Translations under genes and position numbers: made by a program
NCBI GenBank assembly: GCA_014905825.1
Contig: JACGCN010000024.1
Location: 558,001-622,000, forward strand
Reading direction: 5' to 3'
Source of the DNA: Lyophyllum atratum
Lineage: Eukaryota; Basidiomycota; Agaricomycetes; Agaricales; Lyophyllaceae
Length of the DNA: 64,000 bases
Notes under the pieces: model-generated
The model's input: only the letters and a program-made list of their open reading frames with translations
Database searches by the model: none
What the model was told of the DNA's origin: nothing
Part shown: one piece after another, positions 10,445-21,540 of the stretch
Position numbering within the stretch: position 1 is the first letter of the stretch
How the letters are laid out: every line of letters starts with the position of its first letter

Positions 10445-13400
10445 TCACTCATCCCCCTCATCCTCATCATCATCTTCGTCCGCTTCGTCCTCAGAAACTT
10501 CCTGCCCCACCTCTCTTAGTCTCGCCTTATCTCTCTTCCGTTTACTGGTAACCTCGTCCAATAACACCAGTAGATCCTCTTGTTCCTTTTCCATCTCTTT
10601 CTGCTTCTCTTCCGCTTCTTGAAGTTTCGTGGACAACGCGTCTGCCTCCGCCTTCGCAGCGGACAGCTTGGAAATGGTACATGAGCTACTGGGGCCCTGA
10701 AGTGAAGGGTCGTAGCTCACCTCATCCACGTTTACGATGGTCAGTTGCTTGACCTTGCGCTGCAAATTGTCGATCTCCTCCGACTGCGTACGGATGACGT
10801 CACGTAGCGATGCTATCAGCATGGTAGCCTCGGCGTTTTGGCCTAATGAGATTCAGCTTCCAAGATACAGTTATCAAAGACAGCATCGCGACATACCCGC
10901 AGTCGATGAAAGCTGGTCAGGCTCAGCCGCGAATCCTCTCTGAATGGTATCTACAAAAAAATAATGAGCAAAAGAAACAGAACAACAAGATGAACTTGGT
11001 GACTGACAATAATTTGATTTCCAGAAATCAACGAAAGCCCAATCGAACCAGACCTCTCCCTCATCCTCCGTTTCGGGTTTCAGCGAAACTTGAAGGTGGG
11101 AAGCAGAGGCGTATGGGAGAACAACAGTATCTGGCCCAACAGCCTTGAACCGCTCATCTTCACGGAGCCTGCCCATGCGTCCGATGAGCGTGTCAACACC
11201 AAGGCGATTCAGTATAGGGTAGATCGTTGCTCTGCGAGAGTGTCAGCCCGAAGGTTGGACAGCATATATAGAAGCACCCACCTCGTAATCTCGCCGGGTT
11301 CGCGGTCAAACTCATAGCATATCCCAAGAAGGAATGCACAGAGTGCTGGGACGATGGTGTCCGTCTCGGAGGTCTGGTTGATGGGTTCTACGAGCTGGAA
11401 TAAGAAGGTAAGCTTGGTCACTGGTCTGCGAGTTAAGCACGTACAACTCCAAATCCACCGGCGTCCAAGAAATCCCGGACCGACTGGGGATCCTCCCATA
11501 GCCACTGCGAGAGTAAGCAGAGGTACCCCACGACGAGCCTATCCCACTCTCTAGATTCTCGATCCGACGTGTCCGCGCGCGACCGTGATAGCAATGACAG
11601 GGAAAGATTCTCGCTGAGAATCTGTAGGAGCGTCTGTGGTGGCTCGTCATCGTCGTCTTCCTCGGGCGGTGGCGGCGGGGGTGCACCATCTGCGGGCACG
11701 AAAAATGAACCTGTATCTTGGTCCGGGAGACCTGACGCCGGAGGGGGTGTGATTGATCGTGCGAGGGCCTTTACACGTGGGGAAGATCGAAGGAGGTGGG
11801 AGAAGAGAAGAGTCGCGAGGTGTGTAGATGTTACATTGGCTGGGTCGAGTGAGGCTGAGGTGCTTGGTGGTGCGATGAGAGCGTGTAAAAGTGGTGTTAA
11901 TGGGGAGGTCCCGGAGGAATCTGCATAAAAGGATTCAGATTTTGGAAGAATTCATGAGGAGCATACGGACCTTCTGAGGGGAGCATGGTTTGGACGATGG
12001 CTTGCCTCGTCTCGTCTTTGCGGACAAAGTTCTGAGGTGATGCAATTCGTTTAATGTATCGCTTTGTGATGCATTTGGGACTTACCTCAAAAACCGCTAC
12101 AGCTGCAGTCCGCAATTCAAGCCCGTCCTTCATCCGTTTCGCGCTTTCCAATCCATTATATTCCCCATGCAGCGCCAGTTCCATAAGCACGTCTAAGGCA
12201 GATGCTGGCTCCAGGCGATCCCACTCCTCGCCGTTAGTTTCGGGGACGGGCATGTAAGGCGTTAACGTTATCTCTGACAACGGAAAATTCAAATTGGCGG
12301 GGAGGAGACGCAGCGACTATTGGATGCTGTCAGTTCGGTTTTAGAACGATTGGAACCGCGATGACACACCTGGGTTTTAAGTGCAGTCGGTGTGTTAGAA
12401 GCAAGTGCGGTCTCGATAAGACACCTCGTAAAGGCAGATGCTTCTTGACCCTAAGCTCCCGATTAGACAAAGCCACATTTAATTATTTCGTCACTTACAC
12501 TGCTGCCCTTGGACCCTATAAGCATCCCCATGATTCCAATAACCAGCGAAGCATTTATTTGCTTCTGGGTATCCCAAAACTGCAACGCAAATTCCTGGGG
12601 AGCAGCATCCCGTATCTGTAGGTTCCACGGAAAGAGAAGAAGGGAGCAGAGAACAGGTGGTAGGGGCGTCTCTCGGAAATAGCACTGGGATAGGGTGAAG
12701 AGGTTAGGCAAAGGAATTGCGGGAATAGAAAGATTGCGTACTTGATTGGAAGAATTAAACCGAAGCAACCCATCGACACAAGTCAAGGCACCACTTGTAA
12801 CAGCTCCTCCTTCAACGCCCCCTTCCTGATTGACTATGTTGAACAGCTTCTCAAATGCTCCTTCAAACGCAAGGACTTTCTGGATGTCAGGGCTCTGCAT
12901 TATTAGGGCTTGAACCATGGTAATTGCCTCTATAAATCAAGGTGAGCGACTCTGACGGCGGGTTGGATTGGGATGAATGAGAAAGACGAGATTTTATGGA
13001 AACGTTCCCATACGAGGCACCATAGATCGCGTAGGACACGCACCATTTCTGATTATCTCCCTCTTGTCTTCGAGCACAGACACCACACTCCCAGTACCAC
13101 TAGGGGCTTTGAGGAAATAACCCTGCACTAGTTGACGTCTGTTCTGCAATAGTGTACACAGATATTGCAGAGTTGCGAAGCGTGTGTAGAAGTTCTGATC
13201 CCCAAGAAGGGCGAATAACGTGTGCGTTGCCTTTTCATTCGCCAGCACATAATCCGTGTGCTTGAATCCAAGCTCCTTCGCCACCGCATCTCCCTCCTCC
13301 GTATCGCACAGAAGCAGCAGCGTCTCAATAACGGCCTTTCCAATATCTGCGTCAACCTCGGCGTCGTTGAAAAGGACTTCTAGAAGACCAGGAAGAGCGC

Positions 13401-13584
13401 GATCGCCGACATCGTGTTTGCAATCGCGAGCAAGGCCTTTCAAGGCTAGCACAGAGGCCCGTCGGTCGGCGAGGAGGGTAGCTGGCGAAAGTCTATCACT
13501 GAGTCTACTGATAGTGTCGGACGCCGTCTGAGGAGCCCCTGTAGGTCCACGCAAGGCGACATAGGTTTGAGAGAAGAATTCCAT
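10445..13584 (-). CDS. USO1: Uso1/p115-type vesicle tethering factor
   Basis: Eleven exons: 13584-13044, 12929-12742, 12684-12499, 12450-12370, 12316-12086, 12031-11971, 11920-11445, 11394-11282, 11231-11008, 10950-10897 and 10842-10445 (850 residues). Residues 1 to about 690 are the armadillo-like globular head: SVLALKGLARDCKHDVG, the LANEKATHTLFALLGD stretch, VLAFEGAFEKLF and WDRLVVGYLCLLSQWLWED. Then comes a coiled coil (LRDVIRTQSEEIDNLQRKVKQL...) and a very acidic tail (EDEADEDDDEDEGDE), the usual p115 order. The protein tethers COPII vesicles to the Golgi. The 50-nt intron at 11921-11970 is read on frame grounds: without it the frame stops at once. It is divergent from the HOS3-like gene 175 bp away. 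Confidence 0.93.
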
Positions 13585-13759
13585 GGATGGCCAGAACACG
13601 TTTACCGAAATCCGCTAAATATGGTCACATGCACTTGAACTGATCTACGACTAGTCACTACACCCACGACCGCGTCTCCCAATCAAAGGACTGCGCCACG
13701 ATTTCTGGACATACTGAAAGATACAGATACGAGCCAATCCGCTAGAAAAGCTTCCTGGC
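13585..13759. promoter_or_regulatory. Divergent promoter between USO1 and HOS3-like gene
   Basis: Only 175 bases separate the two start codons, so both promoters and both 5' UTRs must fit in or overlap here. I see no clear TATA box. Confidence 0.6.
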
Positions 13760-16017
13760 ATGCCTGCAGAAACGGGTGAGCTTTACTCGCCCCTATACCA
13801 AAGAAAACGCGCTCATACGATAGATGCCACTCCAGCCACCGTACCCAAGCCTCCCAAACGACCCGCCGTATTCGTTCAAGACGCATGCTACCAACACCAA
13901 TACATACGCTCCCGGGACCTCTCCGCGATCGTCGAACGCCCTGAACGCCTCCGCGCCGTAACGATCGGGCTCTCAGCCGCCATCGCGCGTCTCGAGGCCG
14001 CGTTCCCTCCTGCCATGGTTTCCGAGTCCAAAGCTTCTTCAAGCTCCAATGTTAAGGATGAGGCGCTGGATCCAGACGATTTAGCAGCTGCCATGGGCCG
14101 CATGAACATCGTCGTCCCAGATCCCTCGCCCGTGTCCATCGTGCGGAGCCACGCCTCTGTCGATCTGCTGCACCACCCTGCTGTAAAATATATTCATGGG
14201 GACATTGACGGCGATGTGTATATGGAGAAACTGACAGGATGGGCGAGGGACAGTTGGGAAAAGATCAGGGAGGGTGGCTCTGAGATCCCGGAGGGCCTGC
14301 CGCAGGGCGACCTATATCGTACGTCCCACTTCCTTTCTCGCCATTTGGTGCTCCTTATGAGAGGCCATCGGCGTTTAGTGTGCCCGGAATCTATCAATGC
14401 GATACAAGGTGCTATCGGTACTGTATGTGAAGCCGTGGACAGGGTTATCGCTTCATCCAGAGACATCCCCGATTCGGGCGCGCCTTCTGTCTCAGGTCCT
14501 CCTATCCATCGCGCATTTGTAGCAATCCGCCCTCCTGGGCATCACTGCGGGGAAGACTCGCCGTCTGGGTTCTGCTTCGTAAACAACGTCGCTATTGGGG
14601 CCGCTCATGGTTTGTTCCACCTTTTCTTCCTCTTCCACTATACTGCTCGCTCATACCCCTATTGATAGCCCATCTGCAACACGGGATAAATCGCGTTGTG
14701 ATTTTGGATATCGACCTGCACCACGGTAAGCACAACACTAACAAGCGTCCCTGCGACCCTCAATATTCACGGCTCTCCCTTAGGAAACGGGACACAGTCC
14801 CTCGTCTGGCAGATCAACGAAGAAACCTATCGCCAGAAACTTGAGGTCGAAGCCGGTGCTGTGCCCCCTGCCAAACCCGGGCTACAAGCTTACTACGGCT
14901 CCATCCACGATGTTCTCTCATTCCCCTGCGAGGTACATAGCACCTTCCATCTCCTCCCTTCCCCTACCTCTCCTTCTCCTTCTTTCCATTTCATCCCCAT
15001 TGATTTACCTTACAGGATGGTAAACCCGAACTCATTCAAGCTGCCTCCGTGTCATTACACCACGCTCACGGGCAATACATTGAAAACGTACACCTCCAGA
15101 CTTACACCTCCGAAGAGCACTTCTGGGACATCCTATACAAGGAGCAGTATACCCGGATTTTGAGGAAGGCCGAGGAGTTTTTGGACGCGACGGGTGGCCC
15201 AGGGGATGACGTGTTGGTGTTCATCAGGTGCGTTTTCCCTATTCCTCCCTCCTCCCCTCCCTTCCTCCCACATTTGTCCTCCTATTCTTTTTATATACAT
15301 CGGCTCACGGCTGTTCCGTTGAATCCAGTTGCGGCATGGATGCCTGCGAACATGAATACGCCTCCATGTCCCGACACAACCGCAAAGTGCCTACATCGTT
15401 TTACAACCGCTTTGCCCGCGACGTATGTGCGAGGCTTGGTGACCGGTATGCGCGGGGGAGGGTGGTGAGCGTGCTTGAGGGAGGGTATAGTGATCGAGCG
15501 CTTATGAGTGGGGCGATGGCGCATCTTGCTGGGTTGGCCGATGATGAGGTCAAGGAGGAGGACGGAGGGCAAGGAGGAAGGGGGAGGGTGGATGAGGAGT
15601 GGTGGAGCGTCGAGAATTTGGTCAAGGTACGGCCCCGCTCTTCACCTAGTCTTCTGAAAGTGGGCTTACGGAAGGAATACACAGCTCGAGAACGCGACGA
15701 AGAAACGACGCGGGGGGAGGACATCCCTCGGCACACCTGGTACAGCTGAACCATGGCTCGAGCGCACCGTAGAAATCTTCAACTCCCTCGACGCGAGCGC
15801 GAAGCAGCAGACCCTATCACGCGGGCCGGCCACCACGACCTCGATGACCCTTCGGGACCGGAAAGCCAAGAGCGCCAATACGACACCGACGCCCTCTGCA
15901 GGTCCCCAACGCACGGGGTCGGATGCAAGTACAAAACCTAAAACAGGCGAGAAAGAGAAAAGATCGCGAAGGCCAAGTCGATTGCTCTCGCACCGTCTGT
16001 CTCGGGGGGCACCGTGA
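13760..16017 (+). CDS. HOS3: Hos3-like histone deacetylase
   Basis: Exons 13760-14318, 14379-14609, 14669-14725, 14784-14932, 15016-15227, 15329-15626 and 15685-16017 (612 residues). The N-terminus has VFVQDACYQHQYIRS and VERPERLRA. The deacetylase core shows the His pair in RPPGHHCGEDSPSGFC (about residue 240), the zinc-binding segment DIDLHHGNGTQ, and SCGMDACEHEYASMSRHNRKV, which with PTSFYNRF is characteristic of Hos3 rather than Rpd3 or Hda1. VLEGGYSD closes the site. The basic, low-complexity C-terminus is ambiguous. The frame used here stops at 16015-16017. A one-base shift at the AAAA run near 15955 would continue through a family-like ending (PKKLPRVVLRLGP) to a stop at 16133. The enzyme removes acetyl groups from lysine, probably on histones. 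Confidence 0.9.
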
Positions 16018-16337
16018 GCGCTGGGAGCTCGAGCTCGAATGAAGGCGACTTTGAACGTGGGCCCGCCGAGCTACCCAAGAAGCTCCCTCGGGTTGTCCTG
16101 CGTCTCGGGCCTGACCCGAGTCTCTCCTCTTAGGATACTAGCTTCATAACGATGAATGACACCTACGTAACGCACAATGCGCATATAGTGACATAGATGA
16201 TACCCATGGTCACCTCCCTCATACCCCGACTCCATTGACATTTTGCATTGCTTCTATAATCCCTCCACCCCCTACGTCTACACACCTATGTATCGATATC
16301 ATAGACAATAAATATCTGTACCACCACCATCACCCAA

Positions 16338-17505
16338 TCAGAGGTTATAAGCCATAAGCCCATGTACGGCCCACTCGTACACGCCGAGGAACACGGCGCC
16401 GCCCGCTGATATCCAGAGTGTGCGGGGGACGACGCCGGCGAAGAGGGCGCGTGGGCCTTCGTGGATGTATATGGCGCGCAGGCGGCTGCGGAGGGTGGGG
16501 AGCTTTTCCTTCGATGGGTCCTAATTGGTATTCATGCGTTAGTGCGGTGACGCGATATGTATGGAAAGGCCAAAGGGAGAGCAGGAGGGAAAGGAAGGCA
16601 GGGAAGGACGTACCCGCAGATCGAGCATGACGCGTGTTTTGAGCACATCGAGGGGGGTTGTGAGCGCAGCAGCGACGCCACCTGCTATGCTCCCACACAC
16701 GGCCGCTTCGTGAGCGTAGAGGGGTTTACGCTGGAGCTTAACCGAGAGCTGCGCTTTCAGGAGCTCGTACAGCGGGAATTGGAGGGATGTGAAGGGGATC
16801 TGGGAGACGAGGTGAGGGTAGGGCTAGTATATATGGGTTGGAGGCCTACCTCGCGCATGACAGTAGACCGGAAGCCTCTGTAGAACCCGCGCCAGCCGTC
16901 GTTTGCGAGGACCTGCTTGGCGGCGGCGTAGGAGGATTTGCCTAGGGCGCCGTAGGTCATCGTCTGCGTGCGGGTCTTGATGACTTCCGTGGGGACGCGA
17001 ATGAGGCATGCGGCCTGGATGCCATGGAAAGAAATGCCAGGATTTATGAGAGGTTGTCATGGGGGTGGAAGGGACGGTGTGCCTACGACTTCTGCCACAG
17101 ATGCGGACAGCATGTGGTTCAATGGTGCGAAGCGCTCCGGTAGTGGCGAATGCTTCTTCATCGTCTCATACGTCGAGAAAAACACCGCAGCTAGTGCAGA
17201 GCTCAGCACCGCAGACCAAGGTCCGAAGCAGCGACTGACCTCCAGGTGCACTCCCAACGACGACACTCCCGACACCCTTGTATATCCCACTGAACCCGCC
17301 AGCCCGCGCGAAGCCCTGCGCCGACTGAAGGCGTGTCTTTATCGTGTCGATAGGGAAGAAGAGTAGATCTACGGCAGTGCCTGCTGCTCCGCCGGCCTTG
17401 TGTATGTGTGGGTAAGCTAGTTGTTCACGTTTTCGCTAGGCAGAAGATGCTTACCGCGAGAGACTGAACGAACGTTGGCCTGGCATCCCCGTTAGCCATT
17501 TGCAT
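16338..17505 (-). CDS. PET8: Mitochondrial S-adenosylmethionine carrier (Pet8/SAMC type)
   Basis: Exons 17505-17455, 17396-17240, 17190-17087, 17014-16850, 16799-16614 and 16520-16338 (281 residues). Three tandem mitochondrial-carrier repeats are visible, with signature motifs [16 protein letters not shown] and [24 protein letters not shown] in repeat 1, [12 protein letters not shown] and the C-terminal [14 protein letters not shown] are the pattern of SAM carriers. Length is normal for the family. It is predicted to sit in the inner mitochondrial membrane and exchange cytosolic SAM for S-adenosylhomocysteine. ATG 17499 is an alternative start two codons downstream. It is tail to tail with the HOS3-like gene. 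Confidence 0.93.
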
Positions 17506-18788
17506 GCTACGACCAGAGCACGGCGGGGCAGATGGGCGGGTTTATGAGGAAGGCTGAGAGGAGATATTTTTTGATCTGGCCACGATCTGGTCATGTTCCT
17601 CTTCCATCAACTTTGACTGGGACAATCTCCATCACGGATACAGGAAGCACTGGATGCTCTGATAGTTCGCAATCTATAGTATCCGTTCAATAATTATAGT
17701 GAGGTTGGATCACCATCATGACCTCGCACATTCCCGTCGCGTCAATGACTCAACGTTCGACAACGGTGTCGACGCGTAGCTATCCCGTCCTTGCAACGGG
17801 TCTTTCCTATCAAGAGCTTTGTAGGCATCGAATTTGATAAAATGCCCTATTGAGCTTGCTTGAATTTCCGAAAGGTCTGTACAGGTCTGTACAGCTTCCT
17901 CAGGCTCAAGATCATTCTGCGAAACCCGCTCCGACTTGCGTGCACAAGCGGGCAGATTTGTCACGTGGCTCCCCATCATCTTGCTTCTCCGACTCGCAGC
18001 CACTAGCACTGGCGGCCGTTTGACCAACCTTCTGACTTGTCACCACGCCAGCCGTAGGCCCCTGGCAGGCCCATCACTATAACGCGAGGATCGCTGTCTA
18101 AAGTCGTCCAGAACTCCCATGCCCGCCGGGGATAATGTACGGTTGCTGCCAGAGCCTCGCATCTTATTTGACCATTCCTTCCCCAAGAATTAGAGGGCTA
18201 GCTTGGCGTCCTGTCCAGCCTATTATGTGGGGCGATGAGGTCCTGACGATGAGGTCCTGGGTGTTCGCAAGACTCGATGCCTTTTCGTACATCTCAAGGC
18301 TGTCTATGAGCTGTTCGATATCCTTGCCTGCTGAGCCCCACACATCCGTCCAGAATCTTTGTTCGCCGAGTCAGATGACAGCACAAGAGTCCACGGGATA
18401 TATTAATCCGGGCTGCTTAGGACGTCAGGGCTGCCGCAAGATCAAATTCGGACGTGTGAGCCATGCGAAGGGGGCATATTTCGAAGCCTCTTGCCTCATC
18501 ATCGACGACAAATGCACGATATTCCCGCACAAAGACGGTGGACATCCTTCGATGGAAGCCATTAAAGTCTAAATCCGCTGTAATCAAGCTGTCCAGCACC
18601 ATCGCTGGACCGTTTCCGTGGAAGACAAAGCCTTTTTATAGGGCGATGGCTATCGTCATCGTAAACGCAAATATGTAACGCCATCTTCGGCTTCTCAGGA
18701 ATATAAGTGCTGGCTTTAAACATACCGTTATTCCCCATGCATAAAAGCCAACTTATCCCGTGAAAGCTCTATCTTCCATTACCCCAAC
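17506..18788. other. Intergenic between carrier and P450
   Basis: A divergent upstream region of about 1.3 kb. A 103-codon minus frame at 17716-18027 and a 145-codon plus frame from 18135 have no recognisable domain or splice context and are probably chance. Confidence 0.5.
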
Positions 18789-21213
18789 ATGAGCTTCATC
18801 CCCTCGCTCGCTGTCCTCTGTCTCCTTGGAGCTGCCTTGTACAGGTTGTATCGACGGTGGACTCGCATCTCTGTCAAGCACATACCTGGACCCGAACCCG
18901 AATCTTTTGTCCTCGGTAGGATGCTTATTCCTCTATTCGGCTCCGTCATAGACGTTTTGCAGGAAATTTAAGCCAGCTGGCGCAAGGACAAGCCGCAGAG
19001 GCCAGTTTTTACGCTCGCGTCAAGGGTCGTTCTAATTTATAAACCCACCATGCAGGCCGAGCTCAAATGGAAAGCGCAATTTGGAGACATCGTAAGGATA
19101 AAGGGCTTATTTGGCGTATGTCATCGATATCCGCATTTCTTCCGCGCTACCAACTCAGCCCATGTCTAGGAAGATCGCCTATTGGTATCTGATCCGAAAG
19201 CATTACAATACATCCTTCAAACGTCCGGATATAATTTCCCAAAGCAACCAGCACGCCGCGAACTATCTCGACTTACGACTGGTAAAGGTATCCTCTGGGC
19301 AGACGGTATGCAGTTATCGTTTCTCATCCGAGCGGCGAGCCACTAGGGGCTTATATCTCCACTACTTATAGGTGACGTCCATAAAAGACACCGAAAGGTC
19401 ATGTTACCAGGATTTTCAGGGCCCGAGGCCAAGGGCTATCTTCCCGTGTTCTCAGGTTACGCGGCAAAGGTCAGGGTTCTGTGATTGATTGAACACCTGT
19501 GACTGACAGTCATCCGTTTCTAAGATGGCCGAGAAGTGGAGAGACATCGTTGCTTCAAGTGGGGAGGAAGCAGCCGTCGTCGATATACCTTCCTGGGCTT
19601 CTCGCTGTGCTTTGGACGCAATCGGTGAAGGTAGGATGAACCTTTCTAAGTTGTCATAGGGGAAACAGGAAACTCACCGAAGCGAAATCAGTGGCGTTCG
19701 ACTACCAATTCGGAGCTCTTGATAATGCGGATAACGAGCTAGGAAAAGCATTTTCAAACCTACTGTACGGACCTTGGTGTCATTATTTGACATGACATCG
19801 TCCTCACAAACACCGACTCTAGATTGGACACATTCGGAGCTCTCACCAATGGCGAGATTTTCTTCCAGAATTTCATGGGCTATATTCCGCTCCCCATCTG
19901 CGAATTGTTGGGAGACTACCTGCCAAGCAAAAAGCTCGCCCATGCTCGTCATACCGCCAAGCTGGCCACGCAAGTCGCGAAAGTCTTACTCGAAGAAAAA
20001 TCAGAGGCGTACCTGCAGGGTAAAGGCAGCAGGGATATCATGAGTCTACTCGGTACGTTGCTCGACTTCTGGAAGCGAATACATCACCTCATCACACTTG
20101 TGTACTTCGAAGTCAAAGCGAACATTTCCGAGGACGAAAGAGTCAAGATGAATGAAGAAGAGATGCTCGGAGTGATGCGGTGAGCGAAACAACGTAAGGC
20201 TCGCACTGTTTTGGGCGCTTACCTTTGTATACAGTGTAGTCATATTAGCAGGGCATGAGACGACGGCGAACACGTTCAGCTGGATGCTTTTGGAGCTAGC
20301 GCGTCAGCCAGAGGTCCAGACAAGGCTGCGGGACGAGATTAGATCTATGGAACGAACTCTCCAATCCCGAGGCGATTCCGGCTACACTACCGCAGATCTA
20401 GACTCCATGCCGTATCTCAATGCGGTCTTGAAGGTCAGAAAGTCGCGTGGGCGTCGTGTACAATTGATAAGGAACTCAATATAACTTATAGGAAACACTT
20501 CGGTACCACCCCGTCGCAATCAATACCTTTAGGGAGGCAATCAAGGACGACGTGCTGCCTCTCTCCACCCCGATTGTTACCACTTCTGGGGAAGTGATCA
20601 ATGAGATCCCAATTCCCAAGGGTATGGCCATAATGACTTCGGTGAATAGTTATAACAGGTTAGTGCCTGCTTGAAATCCGTTATGGCCACTCCAATAAAT
20701 GCTGATGACGCTGCAAATGTATTACTATTAAAAGGAACGAAGAGGTATTCGGGGAGAACACGCACAAGTTTGATCCGGAACGGTGGCTCAATTCTACTGT
20801 CAAGAAGTCGACGTCCATCGGCGTTTTAGGAAATCTGTGCGTGCCCACAAACAAATTTTCATCTTTTATCAGTGCCCCACATCTGACGTCCCACCGCTTT
20901 CGTCCTAGCATGAGTTTTTCCGGTGGAGTCCGGTTAGTCCTGATCCTAAGATATGCAACCTCTCCATGGAACTCATAGACTTATTACCCTTGTCAGGTCA
21001 TGCATTGGATGGAAGTTTGCAGTGGTTGAGCTGCAGGCATTCATCTTCGAGCTTGTTGGAGGCTTCGAGTTCCTTCAGACGCCCGAATCCCAGAAGATCA
21101 GAAGGGAAGCTGCACTCGTCATGGTTCCAACAATCGAAGGCCAGGTTGAGAAGGGAGCACAACTGCCGCTGCGAGTACGGATTGTTCCAAAGCACGAAGA
21201 AGAATCGTTTTGA
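18789..21213 (+). CDS. Cytochrome P450 monooxygenase
   Basis: Fourteen exons (18789-18915, 18963-19000, 19056-19115, 19170-19305, 19372-19469, 19525-19630, 19692-19764, 19823-20052, 20113-20179, 20235-20433, 20492-20658, 20735-20836, 20909-20932, 20997-21213) give 547 residues, normal for a membrane P450. The N-terminal hydrophobic anchor (LAVLCLLGAALYRLY) is followed by the proline hinge IPGPEPESF. The I-helix has AGHETT, the K-helix ETLRYHP, and the heme loop FSGGVRSCIG is split by an intron just before its Cys. The second intron (19001-19055) starts GC instead of GT; all other junctions are GT-AG. The enzyme should oxidise a lipophilic substrate at the ER; the family number and substrate cannot be judged. 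No secondary-metabolite core gene lies nearby. Confidence 0.9.
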
Positions 21214-21540
21214 AGATATCTTGTCTTGTAAAGTAACCTGTGATGTATGATCAAAGATTGAATTCGTATTCTAGTTCCGGATCCTCGATCGACCCTTAAG
21301 TGCAATGCTTCTGGCGGGGAAGCATCGAGGTTCCGTTTCCACAGAGTTACATATTAAAAAGGGAGTGATATTTTATCGACGTATTGCGGGACGGATATCT
21401 CTAATAGGTACATTAAAATGACAACTGCGAAGTACTACATACAGGGTAAAAAACAAGGTAGTAAAACAACATTACCGACAATTTTGCGAATACAAAAATA
21501 ATAATACATCCATTGTTCATCCAGAACGACCCGTACAGCG
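21214..21540. other. Convergent 3' region
   Basis: An AT-rich 327-base spacer between two converging genes, presumably their 3' UTRs. No gene seen. Confidence 0.5.

Noticed and set aside
18789..18971. P450 as a pseudogene because the first frame ends after 60 codons
   Set aside because: A normal intron at 18916-18962 explains the stop; all 14 exons then join in frame to a full-length enzyme.
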